Assembly (NCBI GenBank): GCA_029990175.1
Contig: JARKIP010000065.1
Span: forward strand, 8,126,501 to 8,190,500
Direction of reading: 5' to 3'
Length of the DNA: 64,000 bases
DNA from: Petunia secreta
Taxonomy: Eukaryota; Streptophyta; Magnoliopsida; Solanales; Solanaceae
Position 1 is the stretch's first letter, and every line of letters starts with the position of its first letter. Made by a program: the position numbers and the translations under genes. The notes under the pieces were generated by a model that did no database searches, was not told the origin of the DNA, and saw only the letters and a list, made by a program, of their open reading frames with translations. Below are positions 33,549 to 45,152 of the stretch, piece after piece.

Positions 33549-33985
33549 TTTTCTGCAAAATAATACAAAATTTGTAAATATTTTAGTTACAGAAAATCAG
33601 GAACGTCCAATGAGATGTTCTTAACCTCTTATGAACTGTTGTGGAATATTTAAGGATATTTGGAACATCAAATGACTTATAAATGCAAATTAGTTCTATT
33701 TACAAATAAATAAAGAAGTATCGGTTCACATAAAACCCATAACTCGTCAAAACTTTACCAAGAAAAAGGAAGAACCATAAAAGACCCTACATATTTTATT
33801 AGAACATCGAAAACCCCTTTTTGTACTTTGAAACTTCTTTAACCATTTAAAAATAATGTCATTCAATTTCTGCACAATATTATACATTTTGTTCAAAAAC
33901 ACACGCCCAAAAGGAACTTTAATCACAGATGGCTAAGAAATCAAATAAAACCCTGGCTTTTAATTTTACATCACAGTTTCCAAAA
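33549..33985. other. End of the GTTCGGAACATC-type block
   Basis: Contains further motif variants (AACGTCCAATGAGATGTTC, TTTGGAACATC, AGAACATCG). No coding capacity is seen. Confidence 0.35.
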
Positions 33986-34262
33986 AATGACAATATATAC
34001 CTTTTTGATGGTTAATACATTTGGTGGAATCTGAGAGGTGCCTAACACCTTCCTCTCGGGTTAATTTGAACCCTTCCTTAGACATTTTAGTTCGCAAGAC
34101 CATGGTTTCGGAGTTAATTATAAAAATTGGCTAGGAATAAAATAGGTGCTCTAGTACGCCTAGTTAATAAATATGTTAGGTAGCGACTCCAAGTCTTACC
34201 TGTAAATTTCAATAAGTCGAATCCTAATTCAAAATCTAACCAATTCAGAAAAATGGGTGTCA
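33986..34262 (+). repeat. Ogre/Tat-like LTR or leader remnant
   Basis: Contains GAGAGGTGCCTAACACCTTC, GGTTAATTTGAACCC and GCGACTCC, a combination I associate with Ogre/Tat LTR and primer regions. It ends AAAATGGGTGTCA, where LINE homology begins. Highly decayed. Confidence 0.35.
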
Positions 34263-34264
34263 AT

Positions 34265-35930
34265 AACAGCCTCTTCAGAATTGCCTATAGAGTTTTCCTT
34301 TGTTCTAATGTATTAAATGCATAAATCTTAGTCGTGTAACAAACTAGCTGGGAGTTTCTACTCTTCACAAAAGCATGAATAAACTGGGTATCTTTCTGGT
34401 GGATGTATACTTGGAAGACCCTCTCATCCCATACTAGCCAGATTTTCTCATTATCTGCATCCTCATAGTTAGTAGCATACTTCTAGCCTGGTATTACTTT
34501 TTTAGGATCTTTTATGATCTCCCTTGCTAGACTCTGGTTTCACATAGTCCTGCAAGCTTGATCTTATTTGTATGAAGGTATGTACATAGTTCCCTCTGCT
34601 TATAACTCTTAATCCTACTCCTCACATTCCATGATAGTATATTCATGTCAACAGGTTTGCCCTCCCGCATCAGATGGCCTCAACACAGGCTCCATTTGAA
34701 CCTGATCTTGCATCACTACAAATCCTCTATGAGTATGTATTTCTATTCTATTGGTCATAGCTGCTAGGTAACTCCCTGGACTTTTGTTAGGAAATATACA
34801 CTCCACATTCTTCCTTTTATCCAGATAATTTTGTGTGCTTTTCTCCCCTATCTCTGACCCAAGTGGCTTTTGAACTGGTAGCCTATTTTCCTAATGCTTA
34901 TCTTTCGCATTCTCCTTTTCTGTTGTACCCTCAGGTTCAATAATCACTACCTGCTGCTTATTCACCTAGGTTATATCCTACTTAGCTGCATTATTGTTTT
35001 GTTCCAGCTCATCTCTTGTGTAGACCTTGCCTGTCTTAGTCTACTTTTGAACTGCTTGTTCAGGTTGTCTATTCCTATTAGGTCTTCTTCTTCTATTTGG
35101 ATGCTCAAACTGTTGATCAGTGTCCACCTTTTTACATTCATGTCCCAATTTAGAGCATTTGGTGCAGTATCTGGGGTCCTAATCATATTCAATAGGTTGC
35201 TTAAATATTTCTCCAAAACGATCCATCACAGTAACTCCTGAAGGAAGTTGTTTTGTAACATTAACCTCATTAACATTCTAGCATATGAAATCCTAGTTTG
35301 TTTAGAGGTACATTCATTATCAAACATAGGTATCCCAACTGCACTTGCAAGTCTACTTAGAGAGTCACAACTCCAACTGTTCAATGGTAACTTTGGGAAC
35401 CTAACCCATAGGAGAATTTTAGTTTAGAATTCAGTATTTATATCAAAATTTGGGGTTCATTGCTGCAGGATGATAGGTCTATTATTAATACTATATGGGC
35501 CAGATGAATACACCTTACTCAAATCATCCATGAAGCTGAATTTGATGATGTAATGGGCTTTTTCATGCAAGTAAACTTCAGGATCAGCAATTCCAATGAA
35601 TCCATTCAGCTTCGAAACACTTAATTCATGCTCCAATTGACTAGTATTGTCCATTAGAGACCTTTTTGCGGTGCTCGTAGAAGCTTGATTACTCAGTATT
35701 TGTATTCCAATTGTAGATCCATAGGGCATAATCAATGGTGTTATATGTTGTTCTTTATGGCTTTTCGATGTTACTCGTCCGCTAACTGAGCTATCTATAG
35801 TCCCTACCGGTGTTTGTGTGGCCGTCCATGGGTTTCTTCCCTCCGGCCATGGTAAATCACGAGCGGCGTACGCTAACTAATGTGCGCCGAGGAATGGGTG
35901 TAGAGAGAGAGAAAGAGAGCAACCAATAGA
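34265..35930 (-). pseudogene. L1-type LINE, 5' part: ORF1 and endonuclease start
   Basis: On the minus strand ORF1 starts at 35850 (MAGGKKPMDGHTNTG). It continues through an RNA-binding-type domain (LNGFIGIADPEVYLHEKAHY, then SGPYSINNRPIIL) and a gag-like zinc knuckle segment (YCTKCSKLGHECKK), then, past several stops, into the endonuclease N-terminus (LEQRKTL*AILKRL). It ends at about 34265 within the endonuclease. About 50 residues of that domain are missing relative to the start of the LINE half at 29322. Multiple stops and frameshifts. Confidence 0.75.
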
Positions 35931-36109
35931 TGTTTGAAATTAAACCTTTTTCTTTTTGTGTATCTTCAAAGTACATTTTAGCAAGTTTTCATAGTTATTT
36001 TTCTAGTATTAGGATATGAATCGATAGGTGAAATTCGACCAGATTTAGTTGAGTTACAAGAAAGTCATGATTCTAAGTATCTCATTATTTGTAATGTTTT
36101 TGTAGATAT

Positions 36110-36534
36110 AAAAAATGAAAATCGTAGTTGGATGTATAATAGAAATTAACCAAGACGCTGGGGAATGAGGCCTTAATTTGTAAAAGGTGTTAAGCCATTT
36201 CGGCGATAACACTTAATGAATTTACAAGGGAGTTGAATATTAAGTGTCCTTGTGTGAAATGCGAGTGCATAAAAGTACATAGATTAGAAGAAGTTGAACC
36301 CCATCTTATAATGTGAGGTTTATGCCAAATTATTTTGTGTGGATTAGATTTGGAGAGTGTGGTGGTAGTGCCGGTTATTAATTTCCAAAATGCTTATGGC
36401 AGTGGAAGTAGTCTGTTTGTGGGGAATGATTTTGATTTCTTTGCTACACCATATCTTGTTGGCATGTATTTGTCACGTTGTGTAATCTTCCAGCGGAAAT
36501 ATGTATGACAAGACCATATCTATTTTCGACTTGC
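36110..36534 (+). pseudogene. CACTA TNP2-type transposase relic, N-terminal part
   Basis: The sequence encodes NRSWMYNRN, then LNIKCPCVKCECIKVHRLEE, the transposase-associated zinc domain of TNP2 proteins, followed by KYV*QDHIYF-type TNP2 core sequence. There are many stops and frameshifts. The reading is cut at 36534 by the insertion of a small CACTA element and resumes at 37875. Confidence 0.65.
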
Positions 36535-37007
36535 CACTATAAGAAAACAGGCAAATAGCGACAATTTTTTTTGCGGGGGTTAATCAAAATCCCTGCTAAT
36601 ATTACTTTCACGACGGTTCTCGCGGCGGTCATATTAAATGCCTCTAAAAGAAGCGTTTACCAGAGGTTCAAGCTCGTTTAATGACGGTTAGAGCATCCAC
36701 TCCAGATACAATAGTCTTTTACGGCGGTTTTGCTTTTTCTAATGGTGGTTTGGGAAGGTGTTGCAGATACTTGAAGTTTTGCAGCGGTTCCTTAGCATTT
36801 GCCGATGATTTTTTTATGTATTTTTTTTTAGTTTAGATTTTTTTTTTAAAAAAAAAGCTACTGCTTTAAAAGAAATTTCATGGGGAGTATAAGAAAAAAA
36901 TATACTATATTTCAGATATTACAGAGCTTTGTGGCATTTTGCAGCTTCTTTTTTCTTATAGAAATATATGCTAGAGTATCTCAAAAAATTATTCCTATGA
37001 AAAAGAA

Positions 37008-37055
<48 letters not shown>

Positions 37056-37874
37056 GCAAAAAAAAAAAAAAAAAAAACAAAACACACCCACCTCATCTCA
37101 TCATCTTATAACCCAACATCACATAATAATTATTTGATAATTTAAATTGAACTAATTGAAAAATAATATGTAAAGAATTTAAATTAAATTTAAGCAAGCA
37201 ATAACCTATTAATTCTAAAAACGTGACAACAAACTAATAATTACATACTAACAATGACTTACTAAGGATAAGAGTTCACATTTAAGAAAAATAAAAGTAT
37301 AAATTAAGAAAGATTAAAGAAAGAGGAGAATGTTCAGGTGGGTGAATATTTCATCCCACACCACTGAGACACAACAAATTTTCACACTTTATAAGCAAAG
37401 GAGTGGCTGACTGAAGCTATAACTTCACGTGCTCCGGCAATCCTCTTAGCAGCCCATGTGGGCCACGTCGACATGCTTTGCACACGTGTTATCACCACGT
37501 GTGATGTCATCTTGCAATAATGCGATCTAACGTGTATAATAATTAGGGATGGGTTGGTGTTGACGTGCTATCAAGAAAGAGGGTTGGTTGGGGTCAAAAG
37601 GGGATATTTGGGCGGTGAGTGTGTTCTTATCCCAGTCAATATTCTCGCATTATCAAAAAACACATAACCTCCATATTATCTAGCGCAACCATCACGAACT
37701 GTATTTTGGTTACCTCGGCGGTTCTTCCAGCGGTTAATCAAACCGCAGTAGAATGACCTCGCGGCGCTGGTTATACCAGCAGCTTGTAAACCGCCGTGTT
37801 CTTCTTTTAGGGGCGGCTTTAACCGCCGTAAATCGTCTTAAAAATTGCATGTAATTACCTAATTTCTTGTAGTG
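36535..37874. mobile_element. Non-autonomous CACTA transposon
   Basis: The left end CACTATAAGAAA and right end TTTCTTGTAGTG form CACTA-type inverted termini with one mismatch. Flanking triplets are TGC and TAC, a 3-bp duplication with one change. Subterminal regions carry repeated GCGGTT/AACCGC units in opposite orientation at the two ends (for example GGCGGTTTTGC near 36723 and AACCGCCGTAAA near 37821), the usual transposase-binding layout. It is 1340 bp with no coding capacity. Confidence 0.8.
37011..37077. repeat. (AT)n and poly-A tract inside the CACTA element
   Basis: About 22 AT units (37011-37054), then CGC and a 20-base A run. Confidence 0.9.
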
Positions 37875-38340
37875 TACATTATCCCAAGTCCACCTAACCT
37901 GAAAATCTCGATTGATGTATATCTGTAGCCTTTGATTGATGAGTTAAAGTTGTTGTGGCATGAAGGTGCGGAAACATATGATATATAAACAAAACAAAAC
38001 TTGCGACTGCATGATTCTTTGATGTGGACTATAAATAATTTTTCTACTTATGGAATGTTGTCTGGGTGATCCATTGCTGGCAAGTTCTCTGGCTCTTATT
38101 GTACAGAAGATACAAAGTCATTCACTTTGACATATGGTGGTAAGAACACATGGTTCGACTGTCACCGTCTATTTTTACCAATAGATTATCCGTTTAATAA
38201 AATACTAGTGCATTTATGAAGAATCGGACTGATTTTGATGACCCTACATGAAGGTTGTCTGGATAAGAAAATTGGGCTAGGATTGAGGATTATTCTAAGG
38301 TAACTCAGTCTCCACCATCTAGAATACATGGTTATAGTGT
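37875..38340 (+). pseudogene. CACTA TNP2-type transposase relic, continuation
   Basis: Directly after the inserted element the TNP2 reading resumes: IIPSPPNPKISIDVYL, PLIDELKLLWHEGAETYDI, then DCHRLFLPIDYPF and finally GYSVTYNWTKQVV. These segments follow the order of the TNP2 transposase core. Stops and frameshifts are frequent. Homology ends at about 38372; the basic ORF beyond it (to 38603) is not recognised. Confidence 0.7.
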
Positions 38341-38372
38341 TACATATAATTGGACTAAACAGGTTGTCTAGT

Positions 38373-39215
38373 ACTTACTCTTCTAGTTCTTCGTATGCTC
38401 TTGAGGAGGTAGACTTGTTGCATAATGATGTAGAAACTCTAAAGAAGGTGTGCAAAGATGATCATAAAGTTTCAAAGACAAGATATAAAGAAAAAGAGAA
38501 TATGATAAAGAATTTCATGAGCAAGGGCAAGGGCAAGGGTAAGGGAAAAGGCAAACATCGATATCATATGTCGTTTGAGTCTGACTCCAAGGAAATGGAG
38601 TAATGAAATGTTGGTGTTTTAGAAGAAGAATGGCTTGGAAAGACCTCATAAGTCTTGAAATGGACTTGAGGGTCCTCCCATTAATTTTTTTATTCCTTTT
38701 TCTGTGTAAGTGGATTTAGAGTTATTGGGGGACAAATGTAGCATTTCCAGGTTCCACCAACTGTGGTTTCTAGCCTGACTAAATGATTGGGATTCAAAAG
38801 ATAAATTAAACAAAATCTACAAAATAATTTCCGCTATAATTTACAAGTTAGATACATATAATAATAAAAATAAATCTTTTTTCTTCTTTGTAATTTGTAT
38901 CATGATTCAATCAAAATTTCTCGAGTTTTTCAAATTTGTAACTTCATCGAAATCGGAATAGTAATAAAAGGTTCAAATTGGCGAGTTTCTTCTTCCTTAG
39001 TAAACTTCAATCGAGGATACCTCACAAAATGAAACCAAATTAGTTAGTACGCCAAAAATAAACAATAGGACAAAAATTGAATAATGCAATAATAAATTGA
39101 ATTTGCGATGTCTCTGAAGTGTGGTCTTTAACTTATGCAAATATGCCTCGCAAAAAATATGAAAATGAATTAGTAAAATAATTAATAAAGTAGAAAAGTA
39201 AAATAAAGTAATGAT

Positions 39216-39303
<88 letters not shown>

Positions 39304-40030
39304 GGAAAAACTAAATTTTGTAAAAGTTTAGGCTCAGATTGGTGTATTGCAACAAGTAGAGATTTTGGATGTCGGTACAGTTGTACCTGCCGGTTGCCAT
39401 GCCAAGTACTGCCAATTGCACCACTCGACCATCGCTTACTTTGCTAAGTAATACATATCGTCATCACCTTTTTATTTTCGGAGGGACACGTAAGGGACAT
39501 TGTATACGTAATGGGACGAGACTTGAATTGGCCTTTAAAATGTCATTGGCCGAACGGTGTAGTATCCGTTTAAATCAGCATAAATCCTCAAATAAATATT
39601 TTCATAGGCTTTGTAAACAGTGTAGTATCGTTTAGAATCGGCAAGTATGTCTTTTGTCATAGGCTAATAACAAAGTGTATGTTCAACATCAATGAACGGG
39701 GTCAAGAATTCTACATATCCAAGACCAACAACAATAATCAATTCTTAGGGACAAACGCGTCAAATCCCTATTTGTAAGCAAAACCCCAAGCCAAAGAAAA
39801 ATAGTGCGAAGAATATCAGAAGTAAACACAACGCAAACAACTTGAAACAACGGATGCCGCTGGTAAAAAATCTGACCAAAACCTTGGCGAAAATGGCGGT
39901 ATCAGCCAGTACAACAAATCCGGTGAGAGCAACAATTAGGCAAAACAAGGGAGGAGAAGCGACTTCTCAGTGGTGTCCTACTACGCCAACCCTTCTTTAC
40001 GATTCAATAGTAGGAAGTGAAAGATAAAAA
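38373..40030. other. Unassigned stretch
   Basis: No gene recognised. It holds a Lys/Gly-rich short frame (GKGKGKGK near 38523), the (AAC)n(AAT)n microsatellite and a short frame at 39842-40027 without recognisable motifs. Confidence 0.4.
39216..39298. repeat. Compound microsatellite (AAC)12 (AAT)15
   Basis: A perfect AAC run (39216-39252) turns into a perfect AAT run (39253-39298). It is the second compound microsatellite of the window with a one-base unit change. Confidence 0.9.
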
Positions 40031-40039
40031 GGCCACCGG

Positions 40040-41557
40040 CGACGAGTCTCCGCCGTCGCTACTGGTTTCACACCTCCCCCACCCCTTTTCCACTGATCTC
40101 CCCTTTATTCCGCCTCTGTTTCTGTTCGATTTTTTATGTGTGTATTTCTTTTCTGATCTATGTGTTTGTGTGTAGGTGCAGAGGTGAAGAAGATAACCCC
40201 TTTTGATCTGTTATTATTTGTACAGGTGTGTGTGGTTGTGTATATGAGGGAGAAGAGGTATATGTTTACGATGGTGATGTCGTGTATATGTTTCAGGTAG
40301 TGGGAGGTGTATTGTGTGGTGGAGTGAGAAAGAATGTATTGTTGGTGTCTACTGTGGATGTGTATGTATTTTTCTGCCCGTGTGCACTATGAATGAGGAG
40401 TGTGTCCATTATATCCACTATATAGAATAAGAGAAAGGGACGTTGGAATTGGACCCCTTTTTTGGAAGATCTGATTTTGATTTGCGAGTGATTTAGGGAG
40501 AGATTGAAGAGGGTGATTAGATATGGAGAGATTAGGGGAGGCATATTGGTGATGAGAGTGAAATGAGGGATTCTGATAATCAAGAGATTGATTTTGGAAA
40601 TGAAGAGAAATTGAGGGAGATTAGGAAGTGATTTTTTGGGATTTCTTGGAATGATTTTGAGAATCACCTTTGAGGATTATGGAAATAATTTAATGATTTG
40701 AGAAATTGTTTGGAAAAAGAAAAATTGAGTTATTCTAGACTTTATTCAAAAGTGTCTGGAAGAAAATTGCAAATAATCCCTAACAGAATGGACGTATCTA
40801 GACTTGTCCAGGTTCGTAGGAAAGATTTTAAAATAAATGCTTTAAAAGGAAGATTTGCATATATTTAAATTTAAAAAGAACTTAAATTCAAATAAATATG
40901 ATAAATCAAGAAATAGAAATTGATTGGTTATTTTATGAAAAAGCGAAAGTGCATGGGGCAAAGTGGGTGTAATCTGGTCGAACCTTTGTCCAAATTCAAA
41001 GGAGATTTTGGGAGATGATTGTGGGTGAATCAATATAGAAGATTCAATAATGTATCTAGACAATATTTTGTCCAAGTTCAAGATAGGAGATTTTAACGAA
41101 AGAAGAAGGAAAATAAATAAATAGGAAAATAGATTGAGAAATTATTCAAAAGAATTAGAATTTGAAAGTAGATGTAGAATAGTAAGAAAACTGGACTAAA
41201 TATTATTTAATTGGACATATATTTAACTAAAGGTGCTAAATGAATACAAACATATATACTCTATATATACATATGAAAGATGCACATATAAAAACAATTA
41301 AAGTCAAAATTAATTAACTAAGTATAAATAGCCACAAATATTTATTAAATGCTATATATGCACTAAATTGCACAAACGACCATAGTTTTAACAAATAGCC
41401 TAAATGATGTAAAATTACGTTATATAGTGTAGGTACGTAATAACACAAGTAAATGCATGATTTCTAATGAATATTTTGTTCAAACAATTAAAGTACGCCT
41501 TTAGGTTAAACTATGGCCAATTATAGCAAAAAAGAGGGACAAAATTGGATGTCAACA
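40040..41557 (+). repeat. Possible Ogre-like LTR, right end at 41557
   Basis: The segment ends GGATGTCAACA, the usual form of Ogre LTR ends, and changes character right after it (GCTGCCGCTCTTTGCTGAGG...). It is AT-rich with only low-complexity frames. The left edge and partner are not seen. Confidence 0.3.
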
Positions 41558-42559
41558 GCTGCCGCTCTTTGCTGAGGGATGATGAAAAGAGTCTTCGGGC
41601 AAAGATAGTTGACGGAGTAGCCAATTTTGTCACGACAGGCGGGAAAAATTTTGGAAGGGAAAATGAGAGTTTAGGGGTATTTTGGCCGAATCTCGGTCTC
41701 TGAGTTGCCTACATATCTTAGCTTTCATAAGAATCAGGCCGTATGTAGTTCTAGAATGGCATGTTTCCTGTGTGAGAGATCTGTTGCGCACGATTTAAGT
41801 GTCAAGGATAAATTTGTCAAGTATGCAAAGTTTAGATGTAAATGTGCTTTGAAATTTGTTGAGATATATGATTGCTGAATATAACATTGGCATTATCGAA
41901 GACAAGATAACATCAATAGATCAAGCGTGGGAAAAAAAGGCTTGTAATCATCTTGGTTATGAAAATATGGCGTGCTACACACCCATAAAGAGGGGTTTAC
42001 ACAGACATAGTTTCCACTGCATCTCGATAAATGAGTCATCCTATCAATAATATTGTCTTTACTAAGCTGAGGGTATTGAAGAGCAAGCTCGAAAAAATGG
42101 GCACGATTCAAATAGATGGGCACGATTAAGCATCAAAACACGCACGATTGACACAGATAGGCTTGAATAGAAAGTAACACAAACTGGCATCCAATCAGGA
42201 ATGAAAGATTAGGTAGATCACTTTGTCCGAGTAGGGAAATTTAGCTTTGAGCGCTTTGGAGCTCGGCAAAATAGATAGCTTGCGGGTGTAGCAAAACTAT
42301 TGTCGATAGGTTCAGGCTTCTTGAATGGTGTTCCAGAATGGTGCATAGTGTGTATTTAAGGTTTTGCGGTTGCACAATTTCGTGTGGAGTAGTGATCTTT
42401 CGGGTGCAAGTGTAGTATGGGAAATGGTTCAGTGGTTTGTCGAGAGATCAGAGATTGCCCTGCAGTAAAATCAAGATAAGTGCAAATAGAGATAAAAATA
42501 AAGTAAACTCCCCTATTGAGTTGAATTTCCGTTTTCGGGAGATTTTAGTGCTAGGACAT
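41558..42559. other. Unassigned stretch
   Basis: It begins with a sequence (GAGTCTTCGGGCAAAG, CTCGGTCTCTGAGTTGCCTAC) of a type I associate with dispersed repeats of Solanaceae. No gene is seen. Confidence 0.3.
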
Positions 42560-43110
42560 ATATGCCTCTCCTCTTGGGGTATTTATTTTCTCGTCCGGAG
42601 ATGCTAAGTGCCTCTTGTCAGGAGATAATTGCTTGTCGCGCCGGGCTATATACCCTGGAACACTGTCACACTATTTCCTGCAATAAAGGTGAGCTTGTTG
42701 CAAATAATATTTATAAACGTAAAGTAGACTTTCTTGTCGTTGGATCCGTCTTGCCTGTGCTTCTTATAAAGAGACCTATGCTCGCCAGGAGCTGCTACTG
42801 CCTCCTCGTAAAGAGAACCTACACTTGTCAAGAGCTTCTACTGCCTTCTCGTAAAGAGAACCTACTGCTCATCAAGAGCTTCTATTGCATCCTCGTAAAG
42901 AGAACCTACAACTACTGCCTTTTTGTAAAGAGAACCTACTGCTACTGCCTCTCGTCGTGGGATATTTGCCTGTCGCGTCAGGCTGTGTACCCTACGAACA
43001 AAAGTAAAGTAAAGTGCGAAAAGGAAAACTAAATGCCTCTCGTTGGGAGATGTTTGCTTGCTGCGTCGGGCTATATACACTACGACCAAAAGTAAAGTGA
43101 AGCGCTAAAA
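42560..43110 (+). repeat. Dispersed roughly 90-bp repeat, three copies
   Basis: Copies start near 42560, 42940 and 43030 and share GCCTCTCGT..GGAGAT, TTGC-TGTCGCGTCGGGCT and ATATACCCT. The last two share an AAAGTAAAGT-type tail. ORFs here follow the repeat and are not genes. Confidence 0.55.
42768..42955 (+). repeat. Tandem repeat of 29-44 bp, five units
   Basis: Each unit begins AAAGAGAACCTA and ends CTGCCTNCTCGT. The first three are 42, 43 and 44 bp and the last two are shortened to 30 and 29 bp by loss of the middle. Confidence 0.7.
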
Positions 43111-43452
43111 TAAAATATCATTATCATGTCTGCAGTGTTGCTAAGAAGGTTGTAGTGTTTCTGCTTTTATAATGCCTGCCCTCAAAGAAAAATTTTGTGA
43201 GTTGCAGGGGTGGGGTGGTTTGATTTGTGCATTCTTCATCTGCTCCGCGCCTTCCTATTGTAGTGCCTTCTTTCATGAATGCTAGACCTTGGTCGAGCTT
43301 TCTTCACGGAATTCCTAGTTTTTGTACTTCGCCTCTCTTGAAATTTTTGAGTGGATCTTAAAAATTTCGACCCCAGTGTCAGCTTGCGTTTTTTGGAATT
43401 TTTGAGGGGATCCTCAAAAATCCAGTTTATTGCCTTTGATAGATCACCGTAT

Positions 43453-43645
43453 TGTAGTCGTGCCTGCAAAACAAACATAAAATACGTGTGTATGTCCAAT
43501 TCTATGGCGGACAGGCCTATTATAGTAGTGCCTGTAGAACAAAATAAATGAGTGTGTCCAATTCTAAGGCGGATGGACCTATTATAGTGGTGCCTGCAAA
43601 ACAAAATAAACGAGTTTGTCCAGTTCTAGGGTGGACGGGTCTAAT
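43453..43645 (+). repeat. About 62-bp tandem repeat, three units
   Basis: The unit contains GTGCCTGCAAAACAAA, GTGTGTCCAATTCTA and GGCGGACAGGCCTATTATAG. It directly precedes the 29-bp minisatellite. Confidence 0.65.
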
Positions 43646-43678
43646 TGTCATATTCTAAGCCTGACGTGGCTAGTCGTC
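43646..43678 (+). repeat. 29-bp minisatellite, left remnant
   Basis: One unit (GTCATATTCTAAGCCTGACG, then TGGCTAGT) ends in TCGTC, the left duplication of the Athila copy 2 insertion. The array continues at 61483. Confidence 0.85.
43674..43678. repeat. Target site duplication TCGTC, left copy
   Basis: Matches 61483-61487 exactly at the outer edges of the Athila copy 2 LTRs. Confidence 0.88.
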
Positions 43679-44273
43679 TGTTGCTCCTAACGCACACGCA
43701 AGTATACGTGGTCAACAAGTAATAAAGTGATAAGTAGAGTATCGTTCCCACGAGGACTATTCAGACTGGACTCCTAACAAACAATTTCTTAACAACTATT
43801 CAAGGATCTTTTTCCAATAGTGAGAATTTTATTAACTAAAGAACAACAATTTAAATGGTGGAAATTCAGTCAAACAATGGGGCGAACTTTGGTTGTAAAC
43901 AATATTAATTAGACGGTCCAGGGTCAGAGCTACGACCAATCCAGTTGAGTTTACCAATTGATTCCACTCCTCAAATCCTGGATTACTAACTAACAGGTTA
44001 AATGTACCCGTGAATACCTTTCGATTCTTCACGGTCTATGCAGGCTACTCCAATCCCTATATGTCTATGGGTTGAATCACGTGCACGCATTAACGAGTTC
44101 TGTGATTAATTAAGCTAGGCGATCAGGTATATGTCTATCCTAGTCATAAATTGGTTCCTCGATGCCCAGGTTCACAATCTAGCCCTACTCTTTCTTATTG
44201 CATTCATAAATTCCCTCTTTCGATCTCAATCTAAGAACCATAGATAATGCATAATTATCGGGCCCTAATAATT
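43679..44273 (-). repeat. 3' LTR of Athila copy 2, first part
   Basis: Starts TGTTGCTCC on the plus strand and is homologous to the other Athila LTRs until CTAATAATT, where the Tekay LTR begins. Confidence 0.9.
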
Positions 44274-45145
44274 TGTAACGACCCTCAAATAGTCGTTATG
44301 GGATCCGGGACCTCGATTTGCGTGTCGACAGTCCCAAAAGCTCTGTTAGGTCATTTATGACCCGTCTGTGAAATCTGAGTCGAAACGGAGTCCGTTTGAT
44401 AGATTTTCGAGAAAAGGATCCGTTTATGAAATTCCGGAAAGGAATTTGGGGTTTCGATAGGTCGTTTTGAGTAAACGAACCCCGATGGAAAATCCGAGCG
44501 CACCGTTAGGTCCGTCTCGTCATTTATGATATGTAGCAACCTTCAAAATTGAAAACAGACCTCGTTTGATAGGACTTTTAATAAAGTCCCCGTTTTGGAA
44601 GTTTAAAAGAGTTAAAAGAGGTTTACGAGCTCGATTTGAGCAAATGAGCTCCGATGAGAGATCCGAAAGTTCCATTAGGTTCGTATAGTCATTTGTGACT
44701 TGTAGCAACTTTCGGAATTGGATTCTGAGGTCGTTTGGTTAAATTTCGCTATTTTGGCGAAAGTCGAAAATTGAACCTTTGCCGTGGGACCCACTTTTTG
44801 AGTTCTGGAGGTCCGAATTGAGTTCTGTCTTGACGAGCATGTCACCCAAGTATTTTATGACTTGTGTGAAAAATTTGGGATCATTCCGAGCTTCGTAGGG
44901 TCCCGTTTTGCCCCTAAAACAGTAGAAAATCTGGTGCGACTTTTCTGTTCTGTTTTGGCGCAAACAGCCGGATAAAAGCTGATATTTCGGCCAATTCGTA
45001 AGGAATTAGGAAAAACTCAAAACATGAAAGTTGTAGCCCTTTGAGTTGTGGTTCTAATGGAACCGGTTTTAGTTCATTTGGACATTCCTATCAAAAGTTA
45101 TGATTTTTTCAATAGAAGCTGTTACAGAGGCAAAAAAAAAACTGC

Positions 45146-45152
45146 TATAAAA
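45146..45152 (+). promoter_or_regulatory. TATA box of the Tekay 5' LTR
   Basis: TATAAAA preceded by CTGC and followed by GGCC, with GC-poor DNA on both sides. It predicts a transcript start near 45180. An equivalent box lies at 53230-53236 in the 3' LTR. Confidence 0.6.

Noticed and set aside
40293..40667. 124-aa minus-strand ORF
   Set aside because: Low-complexity, Ile/Leu/Pro/Asn-rich frame in AT-rich, LTR-like sequence without recognisable domain.
42562..43089. ORFs rich in Cys, Leu and Lys
   Set aside because: They run through tandem repeats and shift with the unit length; no domain.
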